Assembly: GCA_947630725.1 (NCBI GenBank)
Contig: CANRIS010000004.1
Coordinates: 62,001-126,000 of the forward strand
Direction of reading: 5' to 3'
DNA length: 64,000 nucleotides
Source of the DNA: an uncultured Clostridia bacterium
GTDB taxonomy: Bacteria; Bacillota; Clostridia; Lachnospirales; CAG-274
Position numbers and translations under genes: made by a program. The first letter of the stretch is position 1. Every line of letters starts with the position of its first letter. Below, piece after piece: positions 1-9,413 of this stretch. Below the pieces are notes generated by a model, which ran no database searches, was not told the origin of the DNA, and saw nothing but the letters and a program-made list of their open reading frames with translations.

Positions 1-1
1 T

Positions 2-2272
2 ATCGACAACAACGAATTTATGATAGACAACAAGTCAAAAAGCGGAAAAGCTGTCCGTGACAGAGAAAAGCTTATCGAAATAAACAAAAGGATAACGGCT
101 CTCGGCGAAAAATACAACAAGCCCGTTGCGGCCACCTGCGACTGCCATTTTCTTGACCCCGAGGACGAGCTTTACAGAAGAATAATAATGGTAGGCAGCG
201 GCTTTGAAGGTGCCGAAAAACAGCCTCCGCTTTTTTACAGAACGACAGAAGAAATGCTGGAAGAATTTGATTATCTCGGCAAGGAAAAGGCCTATGAGGT
301 GGTCGTTGAAAACACCAACAAAATAGCCGATATGATAGGCGACATACTGCCCATACCCAATGGCACATATGCTCCCCATATAGAGGGAGCGGACGAACAG
401 CTCAGGGACATATGCTACAAAAAGGCTCACGAAATATACGGAGACAAGCTGCCCGATGTCGTTAAGGACAGGCTCGAAACAGAGCTTTCCTCCATAATTT
501 CCAACGGATACGGCGTATTGTATGTAATTGCCCAGAGGCTTGTGTGGAATTCAAACGAAAACGGCTATCCCGTAGGCTCCAGAGGCTCGGTAGGCTCCTC
601 CTTTGCGGCCACTATGGCTGGCATAACCGAGGTAAACCCCCTCGAACCCCACTATTATTGCCCGAAGTGCCGCTATTCGGACTTTGACTCCGACATAGTG
701 AAAAAAATGGCAGGCACAAGCGGCTTTGATCTGCCCGACAGAAAATGTCCCGTTTGCAATACGGAGCTTATAAAAGAGGGACAGGCAATACCTTTTCAGA
801 CATTTCTCGGCTTTGAGGGCGACAAAGAACCAGATATAGACCTGAACTTTTCGGGCGAGTATCAGGCAGGCGCCCACAAATACACAGAAGAGCTTTTCGG
901 AAAGGACTTTGTTTTCAAGGCAGGCACTATTTCTGCCCTAAAAGAAAAAACAGCCTATGGATATGTCAAAAAATATATCGAACAAAAGGGCTTATCCATA
1001 AACAACGCCGAAATAAACAGGCTCGACCAGAGATGTATGGGCATAAAAAAGACTACGGGTCAGCACCCCGGCGGACTTATGGTCGTTCCCAGCGACAACT
1101 CCATATACAATTTCTGCCCGATACAGCACCCTGCCAACAAAATAAGCTCGGACGTTATAATAACCCACTTTGACTATCACTCCATAAGCGGCAGACTTCT
1201 GAAGCTTGACGAGCTTGGACACGATGTGCCTACCATAATGCATATGTACAGGGAAATGACCGGCGTAGACCCTGTGAGCGTCCCCATGGGAGACAAAAAG
1301 GTTATGTCGCTGTTTACATCTCCCGAGGCTCTGGGGCTTACTCCGCAGGATCTCGGCGGCATAAAGACAGGCTCTCTGGGGCTGCCCGAGTTCGGCACCG
1401 AAAACGCAAGGCAGATGCTCATAGAGACTCAGCCCACAACATTTTCGGAGCTTGTGCGGCTTTCGGGACTTGCCCACGGCACGGACGTATGGGCAGGAAA
1501 CGCTCAGGAGCTTATAAGAAACAAGACTGCCACGCTGAAAGAGGTTATCGCCACAAGAGACGACATTATGACATATCTCATTTCTATGGGTATTCCCAAT
1601 AAGGATTCGTTTACCATTATGGAAAGCGTCCGAAAGGGCAAGGGGCTGACACCTGAGTGGGAGGCTCTTATGAGGGAGCATAACGTGCCCGAGTGGTATA
1701 TAGAATCCTGCAAAAAAATCAAATATATGTTCCCCAAGGGTCACGCCGCGGCATATGTTACAAGCGCAGTCAGAATAGGTTATTTTAAAATATACTATCC
1801 CTATGCCTTCTATGCAGCAATATTCTCTATGAAGCTGGATCAGTTCAGCTACAGAACCTGCTGTTTCGGCAGAGAAAGGGTTCTAGCCCGTATGAAGGAG
1901 ATCGACCTTCTGGGCAAGGAGGCATCCGACAACGACAAAAAAGAAAGAACCGTCCTTGAGCTTGTGAACGAAATGTATCTGCGTGGGCTTAGGTTTGTTC
2001 CTATGGATCTCTACAGATCCGATTCAGCCAAATTCGTGCTGACGGACGAGGGAATGCTGCCGCCCTTCGCCACCATACCAAAGCTTGGCGGAACGGCTGC
2101 CCAGAGCATAGTCGAGGCGAGAGCGGACGGAGAGTTTGAGACGGTCGAGGACTTTATGGAAAGAACCACCGTAGGCAAAAAGCTTGTTGACGTTCTGAGG
2201 GAGGAAGGCCTTTTCAGGGGTATTCCCGAAACAAGACAGATCACGCTTGATATGATGTCGGGAGTTTTCTGA
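2..2272 (+). CDS. polC: DNA polymerase III alpha subunit, PolC type (C-terminal part; 5' end outside window)
   Basis: Replicative DNA polymerase of low-G+C Gram-positives, acting at the fork with the beta clamp. The reading frame is open at the left edge, so only about the last 757 residues are present; PolC is usually near 1400 residues, so the 5' half lies outside the window. Visible marks are a four-cysteine zinc finger (CPKC near base 659, CPVC near base 747), the palm motif PDIDLNFSGEYQ near bases 830-865 with catalytic aspartates, and a conserved FPKGHAAAY block near base 1730. The zinc finger and DIDLNFSG motif point to PolC rather than DnaE. An ATG at base 20 is internal, not the true start. 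The next gene begins 80 bases downstream without an obvious terminator between them. Confidence 0.96.
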   Translation: MDNNEFMIDNKSKSGKAVRDREKLIEINKRITALGEKYNKPVAATCDCHFLDPEDELYRRIIMVGSGFEGAEKQPPLFYRTTEEMLEEFDYLGKEKAYEVVVENTNKIADMIGDILPIPNGTYAPHIEGADEQLRDICYKKAHEIYGDKLPDVVKDRLETELSSIISNGYGVLYVIAQRLVWNSNENGYPVGSRGSVGSSFAATMAGITEVNPLEPHYYCPKCRYSDFDSDIVKKMAGTSGFDLPDRKCPVCNTELIKEGQAIPFQTFLGFEGDKEPDIDLNFSGEYQAGAHKYTEELFGKDFVFKAGTISALKEKTAYGYVKKYIEQKGLSINNAEINRLDQRCMGIKKTTGQHPGGLMVVPSDNSIYNFCPIQHPANKISSDVIITHFDYHSISGRLLKLDELGHDVPTIMHMYREMTGVDPVSVPMGDKKVMSLFTSPEALGLTPQDLGGIKTGSLGLPEFGTENARQMLIETQPTTFSELVRLSGLAHGTDVWAGNAQELIRNKTATLKEVIATRDDIMTYLISMGIPNKDSFTIMESVRKGKGLTPEWEALMREHNVPEWYIESCKKIKYMFPKGHAAAYVTSAVRIGYFKIYYPYAFYAAIFSMKLDQFSYRTCCFGRERVLARMKEIDLLGKEASDNDKKERTVLELVNEMYLRGLRFVPMDLYRSDSAKFVLTDEGMLPPFATIPKLGGTAAQSIVEARADGEFETVEDFMERTTVGKKLVDVLREEGLFRGIPETRQITLDMMSGVF

Positions 2273-2352
2273 GGAGCATATTATATAAAAGCTGTCATAA
2301 AAAAGCTTTATCGGAATAATTTTTTATAAAGATTTTTTGTGAGGTTTTTGTT

Positions 2353-3210
2353 TTGAAAAGAAAATTTGCCGTTTTTGTATGTGGACTTGTTTTTGCAGCG
2401 GTATTTCTGTACTGTATAAGGTACTATATGACCCGTGAGACATTTGAACAGACAAAAGAGGGCGTGCCTGTGCCTATACTTATGTATCACAACATAACCG
2501 ACAAGCCCTCGGGTGACAAATATACGGTCACCCTGAGAGAGCTTGAAAGCGACCTCGAATACATAAAGGCTAACGGCTATACCGCAGTAGGGCTCAACGA
2601 CCTTATAGCATATACAAAGGGAGAAGGGGAGCTGCCCGAAAAGCCTGTGGTGCTTACGTTTGACGACGGATACGAAAGTGTCTATACGCTGGGCTTTCCG
2701 CTTTTCAAAAAATACGGCTGCAAGGCTGTCGTAGGGGTTATAGGAGAGCTTACAGAGCTTTTTACCAAGGAGGAGGATCACAATATAGCCTACTCCCACT
2801 TAAACCTCGAAGAAATAAACGAAATGTCCGCATCGGGGCTTGTGGAAATGCAGAACCATACATATTCGCTCCACGAAATAAAGAACGGGCGAAAGGGAGC
2901 CGCAAGAAAAAAGGGCGAAAGCCTCGAACAGTACAGAAAAATACTATCCGAGGACGTTGACAAGCTCAATGTCTGCATACTGGAATACACGGGCATAAAG
3001 CCCACCGCCTTTATCTATCCTTATGGAAATTTTGACGACAGCACCGAAAGCATAATAAGGGAAATGGGCTTTGAGGCCATACTCAACTGCTATGAAAGGA
3101 CAAATTATATAGACGGTCCCGAAGATCTTTTTTCGCTGTGCAGATATTTAAGACCATCGGGAGTATCCTCGGCGGAGATATTTGAGAAAATAAACAGAAA
3201 CGGACAATAA
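2353..3210 (+). CDS. Membrane-anchored polysaccharide deacetylase (NodB domain)
   Basis: Predicted extracytoplasmic carbohydrate esterase family 4 enzyme that removes acetyl groups from a cell-wall or exported glycan. Residues 1-23 form a basic N terminus plus one hydrophobic segment, so it is probably membrane-anchored. ILMYHNI (about residues 42-48) precedes the NodB core: TFDDG near residue 99 supplies the metal-binding and catalytic aspartates, and NHTYSLHE near residue 173 supplies the two metal-ligand histidines. YPYG follows later. The start is a TTG at base 2353 behind GAGG; no better ATG fits. The substrate (peptidoglycan, poly-GlcNAc or other) cannot be told from sequence. Confidence 0.88.
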   Translation: MKRKFAVFVCGLVFAAVFLYCIRYYMTRETFEQTKEGVPVPILMYHNITDKPSGDKYTVTLRELESDLEYIKANGYTAVGLNDLIAYTKGEGELPEKPVVLTFDDGYESVYTLGFPLFKKYGCKAVVGVIGELTELFTKEEDHNIAYSHLNLEEINEMSASGLVEMQNHTYSLHEIKNGRKGAARKKGESLEQYRKILSEDVDKLNVCILEYTGIKPTAFIYPYGNFDDSTESIIREMGFEAILNCYERTNYIDGPEDLFSLCRYLRPSGVSSAEIFEKINRNGQ

Positions 3211-3391
3211 TCAATTTTTAAGGACGATTTGTACCGATAATGCCTTAGTAAATATTAAATTTTATTAATTTATGTTCAAATAACAAAATTTTTTGTTGTA
3301 TATCCGTATATATGTGTGTTAAACTATACATTAACGAAAATACATTTAAGGAATCTCTGATTCAAAGATGATATACCAAGGAGCTATGATA

Positions 3392-5971
3392 ATGAATATA
3401 TTTGAAAAAATTTTCGGCACCTACAGCGACAAGGAGCTGAAAAGGATCAGACCTATCGTTGCAAAAATAAACGGCTATGAAAAGGATATGGAAAAGCTCA
3501 CGGACGAGGAGCTTAAGGCAAAGACTCCGTATTTCAAGGAGCTGCTCTCTCAGGGAAAGACTCTTGACGACATACTTCCCGAGGCATTTGCCGTGGTGCG
3601 TGAGGCGTCAAAAAGAGTTTTGGGTATGAGACATTTTGACGTTCAGCTCATAGGCGGCATCGTACTCCATCAGGGAAGAATCGCCGAAATGAAAACAGGC
3701 GAAGGAAAAACCCTTGTGGCTACGCTGCCTTCTTATCTCAATGCCCTCGAAGGCAAGGGCGTTCATATCGTTACGGTAAACGAATATCTTGCTAAGAGAG
3801 ACGCAGAGTGGATGGGTCAGATACACCGTTTTCTGGGACTTACTGTGGGGGTCAATCTCCACGATATGTCAAAGGCCGAAAAGCAGGAGGCATACGGCTG
3901 CGATATAACCTATTCCACAAACAACGAGCTGGGTTTTGACTATCTCAGAGACAATATGGTCGTATATGAAAACGATATGGTACAGAGAGGACTTTATTAT
4001 GCCATTGTGGACGAGGTCGATTCGGTGCTTATTGACGAGGCGAGAACACCTCTCATTATTTCGGGAGCCGCAGGAAAGTCAACGAAGCTCTACGATATGG
4101 CCAACGCCTTTGCAAAAACCCTCACAAAGGGACGCATTCTCAACGAGCAGGAGGCTCTAAACCCCCTTATCCGTGAGGAAATGCAGGAGGAGGGCGACTT
4201 TGTCGTTGATGAAAAGGGCAAGACCGTGTCCCTCACTCAGGAGGGCGTAGAAAAGGCCGAAAGATTCTTCGCCATAAAGAACCTCTCCGATCCCGAAAAT
4301 ATGGAGCTGCAGCACTATATCAACAACGCTCTTAAAGCAAACTACAATATGAACATAGACGAGGACTACGTTGTCAAGGACGGAGAAATAATTATCGTAG
4401 ATGAATTTACGGGACGTATGATGCCGGGCAGAAGATATTCCGACGGACTTCATCAGGCCATAGAGGCAAAAGAGGGCGTTGAGGTAAAGCGTGAGAGCAA
4501 GACCCTCGCCACCATAACATTCCAGAATTTCTTCAACAAATACAACAAAAAAGCAGGTATGACAGGTACGGCTCAGACCGAGGAAGGAGAGTTCAGACAG
4601 ATCTACGGTATGGACGTAGTCTGTATCCCCACAAATATGCCCGTCATAAGAAAAGACTTGGGAGATAGGGTATATCAGACCGAAGCGGGAAAGCTTAAGG
4701 CCGTTGTCGAGGCCATCAAAGCAGCCTATGAAAAGGGTCAGCCCGTACTTGTGGGCACAATAACCATAGACAAGTCGGAGCAGCTTTCAAAAATGCTCAA
4801 AAAAGCAGGCATACCTCATCAGGTTCTTAATGCCAAATATCACGAAAAAGAGGCCGAGATCGTTGCCCTTGCAGGCGAGCCCAAGACAGTCACTATCGCC
4901 ACAAATATGGCAGGCCGAGGCACCGACATAAAGCTTGGAGAGGGTGTCGCCGAGCTGGGCGGACTTATGATAATAGGCACCGAAAGACACGAATCGAGAC
5001 GTATCGACAATCAGCTCAGAGGACGTTCGGGCAGACAGGGCGATCCCGGCGAGTCAAGATTCTATATATCCCTTGAAGACGATCTTATGAGACTTTTCGG
5101 CTCAGAAAAGGTTGGCAAGGCCATCTCAGCCATGGGAGTACCCGAAGATGAGCCCATAGAGGCAAAAATGCTCACAAAGGCCATAGAAAATGCCCAGAAA
5201 AAAGTGGAGAGCAACCATTTTGCCACAAGAAAACATCTTCTGGAATACGACCAGGTAATGAACGAACAGAGAGAAATTATATATGCCGAGCGTAAAGAGG
5301 TACTTTCGGGCGAAAGTCTCAAAAACAAGATAATCGGTATGGCTGAATCGGTTATAAAGAGAAATGTGGAGCTGCACGCTCCTGCCGACTCAAATCCCGA
5401 TGAATGGGATATGGCGGCTCTCAACGAGCAGATGAGCTCTATATTCACTCTTCCGCCTATCGTACTCAGCGAGGACGAAATAAACGGAGCTTCAAAGATA
5501 ACGTCAGCCGACATAGAAGAAAAGCTCATTGACCGCGCAAAGGTTCTGTATGACGAGAGAGAGGCAGAATTCGGCGAAGAAATGATGCGTGAGGTAGAGA
5601 GGGTCATCACTCTCAAGGTGGTCGATCAGAAGTGGATGAGCCATATAGACGATATGGATCAGATGAGACAGGGCGTGAGCCTTCATTCTCTCGCTCAGAG
5701 AGATCCCTTGGTCGAATACAAGTTTTTAAGCTATGATATGTTTGACGAGCTGAGCAAAAACATACAGACAGACGTATGCAGAGGTCTTTTCCATGTGCGT
5801 CCCGCCGCTCCCGTTGAGAGAGAACAGGTCGCAAAGCCCCTCGCCACAAACAAGGACGACACTGTATCGAGCGGCCCCAAGGTAAGAAAAGAAAAGAAGA
5901 TAGGCAGAAACGATCCCTGTCCCTGCGGCAGCGGAAAGAAGTATAAATACTGCTGTGGAAGAAACGCATAA
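3392..5971 (+). CDS. secA: Preprotein translocase ATPase SecA
   Basis: Cytosolic and peripheral motor of the Sec pathway, driving secretory proteins through SecYEG. The 859-residue length is normal. Walker A is in [13 protein letters not shown] near residue 100, the DEAD-like [15 protein letters not shown] block near residue 206, and the second helicase lobe carries [12 protein letters not shown] and [12 protein letters not shown]. The C terminus ends with the zinc-binding [14 protein letters not shown] motif used for SecB and lipid contacts. Three in-frame ATGs lie at 3368, 3386 and 3392; AAGGAG at 3378-3383 is 8 nt from 3392, and the family usually begins with an [17 protein letters not shown] sequence, so 3392 is chosen. 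prfB lies 63 bases downstream, the common secA-prfB order. Confidence 0.98.
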   Translation: MNIFEKIFGTYSDKELKRIRPIVAKINGYEKDMEKLTDEELKAKTPYFKELLSQGKTLDDILPEAFAVVREASKRVLGMRHFDVQLIGGIVLHQGRIAEMKTGEGKTLVATLPSYLNALEGKGVHIVTVNEYLAKRDAEWMGQIHRFLGLTVGVNLHDMSKAEKQEAYGCDITYSTNNELGFDYLRDNMVVYENDMVQRGLYYAIVDEVDSVLIDEARTPLIISGAAGKSTKLYDMANAFAKTLTKGRILNEQEALNPLIREEMQEEGDFVVDEKGKTVSLTQEGVEKAERFFAIKNLSDPENMELQHYINNALKANYNMNIDEDYVVKDGEIIIVDEFTGRMMPGRRYSDGLHQAIEAKEGVEVKRESKTLATITFQNFFNKYNKKAGMTGTAQTEEGEFRQIYGMDVVCIPTNMPVIRKDLGDRVYQTEAGKLKAVVEAIKAAYEKGQPVLVGTITIDKSEQLSKMLKKAGIPHQVLNAKYHEKEAEIVALAGEPKTVTIATNMAGRGTDIKLGEGVAELGGLMIIGTERHESRRIDNQLRGRSGRQGDPGESRFYISLEDDLMRLFGSEKVGKAISAMGVPEDEPIEAKMLTKAIENAQKKVESNHFATRKHLLEYDQVMNEQREIIYAERKEVLSGESLKNKIIGMAESVIKRNVELHAPADSNPDEWDMAALNEQMSSIFTLPPIVLSEDEINGASKITSADIEEKLIDRAKVLYDEREAEFGEEMMREVERVITLKVVDQKWMSHIDDMDQMRQGVSLHSLAQRDPLVEYKFLSYDMFDELSKNIQTDVCRGLFHVRPAAPVEREQVAKPLATNKDDTVSSGPKVRKEKKIGRNDPCPCGSGKKYKYCCGRNA

Positions 5972-6034
5972 CGCCCAAGCCTTTTTGGGCGTAGAACTTC
6001 CGCATCTGACAATAAAAAATGAGGAGTGTTTATA

Positions 6035-7138
6035 ATGCTGGCACTTGACCAGATAAAAGCAGAAATATCAAAATATGACGAAAAGCTTAAGGAGCTGAGG
6101 GACAGCCTCAGCATTGACGAGGCTTTGGGCAGAATAGAGGAGCTTGAAGAAACCGCAGGAGACCCCGACTTCTGGAACAATATGGACGAGGCTCAGAAAA
6201 TTCTTCAGCAGACAAAGCAGCTCAAAAACAAGGTCGAGGGCTTCAATATGCTTTCGGATACCTATGATGAGATAATGCTGCTTGTCGAAATGGGCAACGA
6301 AGAAAACGATGAAGCCTATGTGGACGAGGCAAAAGCCCAGAGGGACAAATTTCTTACAGAGTTTGAAAACTTAAGAATATCCACTCTTCTCACGGGCGAA
6401 TATGACAGCGGAAACTGCATCGTCACGCTTCACTCGGGGGCAGGCGGCACCGAGGCCTGCGACTGGACAAGTATGCTCTATCGTATGTACGGAAAGTGGT
6501 GTGACTCTCACGGTTTTTCAGCCGAGGAGCTGGATTTTCTGGCAGGAGACGAGGCAGGCATAAAGTCGGTCACCTTCAGGGTCGAGGGCGAAAACGCCTA
6601 TGGGCTTATGAAGGGTGAAAAGGGTATTCACAGGCTTGTGAGAATATCTCCCTTTGACGCAGCCAAAAAAAGACATACCTCCTTTGCGTCCTGCGATGTA
6701 ATGCCCGAAATAGACGATGACATAGACTTTGAAATAAATCCTGACGATATAGAAATGCAGGTGTTCCGTTCAAGCGGCGCAGGCGGTCAGCACATCAACA
6801 AAACGTCCTCGGCAGTAAGGCTTATACATAAGCCTACGGGAGTTGTCGTAAGCTGTCAGACCCAGAGGAGCCAGCTTCAGAACAGAGAAACCTGTATGAA
6901 AATGCTCAAATCAAAGCTCTATGAGCTGGAAAGAGAAAAACAGATGGAAAAGCTCGCCGACATAAGAGGCGAGGTAAAGAAAATAGAGTGGGGTTCGCAG
7001 ATACGTTCGTATGTTTTTCAGCCATACACTATGGTAAAGGATCTGCGTACAGAAGAAGAAACGGGAAACATAAGCGCAGTAATGGACGGCAAGATTGACA
7101 ATTTTATAAATGCGTATCTCAAATGGATAAATTCATAA
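6035..7138 (+). CDS. prfB: Peptide chain release factor 2 (no programmed frameshift)
   Basis: Class I release factor that reads UGA and UAA and triggers peptide release on the ribosome. The 367-residue ORF carries the RF2 anticodon tripeptide SPF (in RISPFDAAKK) and the GGQ catalytic motif in SSGAGGQHINKTSS. Many bacteria need a +1 frameshift at an in-frame UGA near codon 26; here codons 26-28 read AGC ATT GAC and the frame is continuous. GAGGAG at 6021-6026 sits 8 nt from the ATG at 6035; a GTG at 6026 in the same frame overlaps the ribosome site and is rejected. The pseudouridine synthase gene starts 19 bases downstream. Confidence 0.97.
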   Translation: MLALDQIKAEISKYDEKLKELRDSLSIDEALGRIEELEETAGDPDFWNNMDEAQKILQQTKQLKNKVEGFNMLSDTYDEIMLLVEMGNEENDEAYVDEAKAQRDKFLTEFENLRISTLLTGEYDSGNCIVTLHSGAGGTEACDWTSMLYRMYGKWCDSHGFSAEELDFLAGDEAGIKSVTFRVEGENAYGLMKGEKGIHRLVRISPFDAAKKRHTSFASCDVMPEIDDDIDFEINPDDIEMQVFRSSGAGGQHINKTSSAVRLIHKPTGVVVSCQTQRSQLQNRETCMKMLKSKLYELEREKQMEKLADIRGEVKKIEWGSQIRSYVFQPYTMVKDLRTEEETGNISAVMDGKIDNFINAYLKWINS

Positions 7139-7157
7139 AAAATACGGGTGAGCTTAT

Positions 7158-8120
7158 TTGAAGGAAATATTTATTGACGAAGAAAACGAGGGTCAGAGAC
7201 TGGACAAGCTTTTGTTCAGGTATCTTAACAAAGCGCCTAAATCCTTTGTTTTTAAAATGCTTCGCAAAAAGAATATAAAGCTTAACAAAAAAGCGGCCTC
7301 TCCCGAAACAAAAGTCAAAAAGGGTGATATCGTCACCCTTTTTTTGGCAGATGAGACCATAGCCGCTTTCAGAGAGAAAAAAAGCCCTCCCAAGGTCTCT
7401 GCCGATGTTGACATTATCTATGAGGATAAGGACATTATAATTGCGGACAAGCCTGTGGGGCTGCTCAGTCAGGCTGACAGACCCGGCGGCGATTGTCTCA
7501 ACCTGCGGCTTATTTCGTATATGGACAAAAAAGGAGAGCTGAGGGACGATTTTGTTCCGTCTGTGTGCAACCGTCTTGACAGAAACACAAGGGGGCTTGT
7601 TACGTTCGGAAAAACTCTCAGGGGCGCCCGGGAGCTTTCTATGGGCTTTCGGGAGCATTTTATAAAAAAATACTATCTGACTGTCGTAAAGGGAGTAGTC
7701 TGCGAAGAAAAAAATATAAAAGCGTTTATTTCAAAGGACAGCGAAAAAAATATTGTCACCGTAGGCAGCAGAGCCGAAAAGGACAATGCCGAAACATCCA
7801 CATATATAATGCCTGTTGCAAATAACGGCAGCTACACTCTGCTTAAAATAAGGCTCGACACGGGAAAGACCCATCAGATAAGGGCGGCTTTGTCCCACGA
7901 GGGGCTGCCTGTGGTTGGCGACAGAAAATACGGCGACAGGGCTGCAAACGAATATTTTAAGCACAAATACGGTCTTAAAAATCAGTTTCTTATATGCTAT
8001 GAAATATCCGTGGAGCCGAACGGCAGAGATTTAAAGGTCTTAAAAAACATAAATGTCAGAACAGTTTGTAACGAGCATGAGAAAAATGTTATAAAAGCTG
8101 AATTTGGACTTGATTTTTGA
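7158..8120 (+). CDS. RluA/RluD-family 23S rRNA or tRNA pseudouridine synthase
   Basis: Predicted to isomerise specific uridines in structured RNA. The 320-residue protein has an N-terminal S4 RNA-binding domain (residues 1-70, with GQRLDKLLFRYL) and a catalytic domain whose NRLDRNTRGLV motif near residue 142 holds the conserved aspartate of the HRLDxxTSG family signature. KTHQIRAALSHEGLPVVGD near residue 241 is a second family hallmark. The start is a TTG at 7158; the ribosome site is weak. The RluC and RluD subgroups cannot be separated by eye, so no symbol is given. The coding region contains an 11-bp terminator-like hairpin at 7317-7343, and its 3' end overlaps the promoter of the next gene. 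Confidence 0.9.
   Translation: MKEIFIDEENEGQRLDKLLFRYLNKAPKSFVFKMLRKKNIKLNKKAASPETKVKKGDIVTLFLADETIAAFREKKSPPKVSADVDIIYEDKDIIIADKPVGLLSQADRPGGDCLNLRLISYMDKKGELRDDFVPSVCNRLDRNTRGLVTFGKTLRGARELSMGFREHFIKKYYLTVVKGVVCEEKNIKAFISKDSEKNIVTVGSRAEKDNAETSTYIMPVANNGSYTLLKIRLDTGKTHQIRAALSHEGLPVVGDRKYGDRAANEYFKHKYGLKNQFLICYEISVEPNGRDLKVLKNINVRTVCNEHEKNVIKAEFGLDF
7317..7345. terminator. Terminator-like hairpin inside the pseudouridine synthase gene
   Basis: Eleven perfect base pairs (AAAAAGGGTGA at 7317-7327 with TCACCCTTTTT at 7333-7343), a five-base loop, and a seven-T run ending at 7345. The shape is that of an intrinsic terminator but it lies in frame inside the coding sequence, about codon 55-63. With the flanking A run it would also read as a terminator on the other strand. 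Function is inference. Confidence 0.4.
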
Positions 8121-8138
8121 TTTCTGCGGTGCTATAAT
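8110..8138 (+). promoter_or_regulatory. Sigma-A promoter of the nucleotidyltransferase gene
   Basis: TTGATT at 8110-8115 and TATAAT at 8133-8138 are separated by exactly 17 bases. The -35 box overlaps the end of the preceding gene (stop at 8118-8120). The predicted transcript starts near 8145 and has an approximately 90-base leader before the start codon at 8237. Confidence 0.65.
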
Positions 8139-8236
8139 AAAATCCGATGTGTTGTGGTATCGATACTTTAACCTTAGCCGAGTAAGGGAATCGTTATATA
8201 CTATACATAATGTTAAATCACTATGGAGGAGTAATT

Positions 8237-8971
8237 ATGAAAGCAGTCATTCTGGCTGCAGGCTATGCCACAAGGCTATACCCTGTTACCAAATATTATC
8301 CCAAGCCTCTTCTTAAAATCGGAGGCAAGACTATGATGGATTTTATTGTAGATGAAATAAATACGATCCCCGAGGTCGATAAAATATATGTTGTCACAAA
8401 TCATAAAATGGCAGGCTATTTTGTAAACTGGCACGCCACAAGAAAAGACGGCGGCCGCATAACCGTGCTTGACGACGGAACGACCGAGGAGGGCATAAGA
8501 CTCGGCGCAATAGGCGACATACTCTATACAATAAAAAAATTCAATATAGACGATGAACTTCTTGTGATTGCAGGGGACAATTTCTTTACCTACGAGATAA
8601 AGGATTTTTATGATTATTATAAAAAAATGGGTACGGACTGCTGCTGCGTAATGGATATACCCGACAAAAACAGGCTTAAGCAGCTTGGGGTTGCCGAGCT
8701 TGACGAAAATGGCAAGCTTGTGGGCATGGAAGAAAAGCCGCAGGAGCCAAAAAGCAGCAAGGCCGTCTATGCCACATACTTCTATACAAAAAAGACTGTG
8801 GGTCTGTTTGAAACATATATAAAAGAGGGAAATCCTCCCGATGCTCCCGGAAACTTTCTCAAATGGCTCTGCAAGCGTGAGGACGTATATGCGTGGACAA
8901 TGACAGGCGACTGCTATGATATAGGCACCTGCTCGGAATATATAAAAATAAGAAACAGATATTCCAAATAA
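8237..8971 (+). CDS. Sugar-phosphate nucleotidyltransferase (RmlA/GlmU-like)
   Basis: Predicted cytosolic enzyme that couples a sugar 1-phosphate to an NTP to make an NDP-sugar for surface glycans or phosphocholine-type decorations. The N terminus MKAVILAAGYATRLYP is the NTP-transferase loop, followed by PKPLLKIGGKTMMDF and, near residue 112, the metal-binding AGDNFF. At 244 residues it is shorter than RmlA and has no left-handed beta-helix domain, so it is a single-domain member. GGAGGAG at 8225-8231 lies 5 bases before the ATG at 8237; an upstream in-frame ATG at 8210 lacks a ribosome site. Its own promoter and the large gap before the pyrimidine operon suggest a monocistronic gene. Sugar specificity is unknown. 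Confidence 0.88.
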   Translation: MKAVILAAGYATRLYPVTKYYPKPLLKIGGKTMMDFIVDEINTIPEVDKIYVVTNHKMAGYFVNWHATRKDGGRITVLDDGTTEEGIRLGAIGDILYTIKKFNIDDELLVIAGDNFFTYEIKDFYDYYKKMGTDCCCVMDIPDKNRLKQLGVAELDENGKLVGMEEKPQEPKSSKAVYATYFYTKKTVGLFETYIKEGNPPDAPGNFLKWLCKREDVYAWTMTGDCYDIGTCSEYIKIRNRYSK

Positions 8972-9104
8972 TCACTCCATAATACCCGTTTGCCTGTGCG
9001 GACGGCATTGATTTTGACACCGACAGCAAACTGACGAAATTTTTATGGCTGTGGACAAAAAATTTTGGCAAAATATAGAATATAAAAAGAAAAAAGTATA
9101 TGTC

Positions 9105-9133
9105 TTGACAAAGAAAGGTTTATTTGATATTAT
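9105..9133 (+). promoter_or_regulatory. Sigma-A promoter of the pyrimidine operon
   Basis: A consensus TTGACA (9105-9110) and TATTAT (9128-9133) with a 17-base spacer. The predicted start near 9140 gives a leader of about 270 nt before pyrB that contains a short ORF and a terminator hairpin. No other strong promoter is seen before pyrB. Confidence 0.8.
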
Positions 9134-9171
9134 TATTAAAGCTTAAACAAACAGGAATTGGAGGAGATACT

Positions 9172-9282
9172 ATGTATGACGCACTGACTTTTATGAAGTG
9201 TTTTGTCTTAAAACCATTTATCGCGGTATCTTCTTTGATTTCAATAAATTATTCGTCTTTTACAGGCAATATTACAGATTAA
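9172..9282 (+). CDS. 36-codon leader ORF upstream of pyrB (candidate attenuator leader peptide)
   Basis: An ATG at 9172 follows GGAGGAG (9160-9166) with ideal spacing and opens a 36-residue frame ending in TAA at 9280-9282. The peptide starts MYDALTFMKCFVLKP and ends TGNITD; it resembles no family I know, and is not the enterobacterial PyrL sequence. Its last third is encoded by a T-rich stretch (about 9225-9262), and its stop codon lies in the loop of the hairpin at 9265-9300. A ribosome translating closely behind polymerase would cover both hairpin arms. This is the layout of the E. coli pyrBI leader, where uridine nucleotide supply sets ribosome-polymerase distance. The coding status is inferred from the ribosome site and layout. 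Confidence 0.65.
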   Translation: MYDALTFMKCFVLKPFIAVSSLISINYSSFTGNITD

Positions 9283-9307
9283 GGCACCTGTGGTATTGTC
9301 TTTTTTT
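9265..9307 (+). terminator. Attenuator terminator of the pyrimidine operon
   Basis: GGCAATATTACAG (9265-9277) pairs over 13 bp with CTGTGGTATTGTC (9288-9300), using three G-U pairs, with a 10-base loop and then seven T (9301-9307). It lies 107 bases before pyrB and overlaps the end of the leader ORF. I saw no sequence matching the PyrR binding loop I remember from Bacillus leaders. Downstream, AGCCCT at 9331-9336 can pair with AGGGCT at 9353-9358 or at 9383-9388. Confidence 0.7.
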
Positions 9308-9413
9308 ATGCGTGGATACAGTTTAAACAGAGCCCTGCGTGCTATCCTGACAAGGGCTAAATGTGAGCTCCTACGATTTCAAAGGGCTTATGTGAGAAAG
9401 GAGAAGGAGATAT

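Noticed and set aside
992..1744. Long open frame (250 codons) on the minus strand of polC
   Set aside because: It lies wholly inside a well-supported polC frame, has no ribosome site and no recognisable motifs. Long antisense frames are frequent here because of codon bias.
3211..3391. Promoter of secA
   Set aside because: The region is AT-rich and has an AACAAAA/TTTTGTT palindrome, but no convincing -35/-10 pair with proper spacing could be picked.
6026..6150. Programmed frameshift in prfB
   Set aside because: The frame is continuous from the start codon through the GGQ motif; no in-frame TGA is present.
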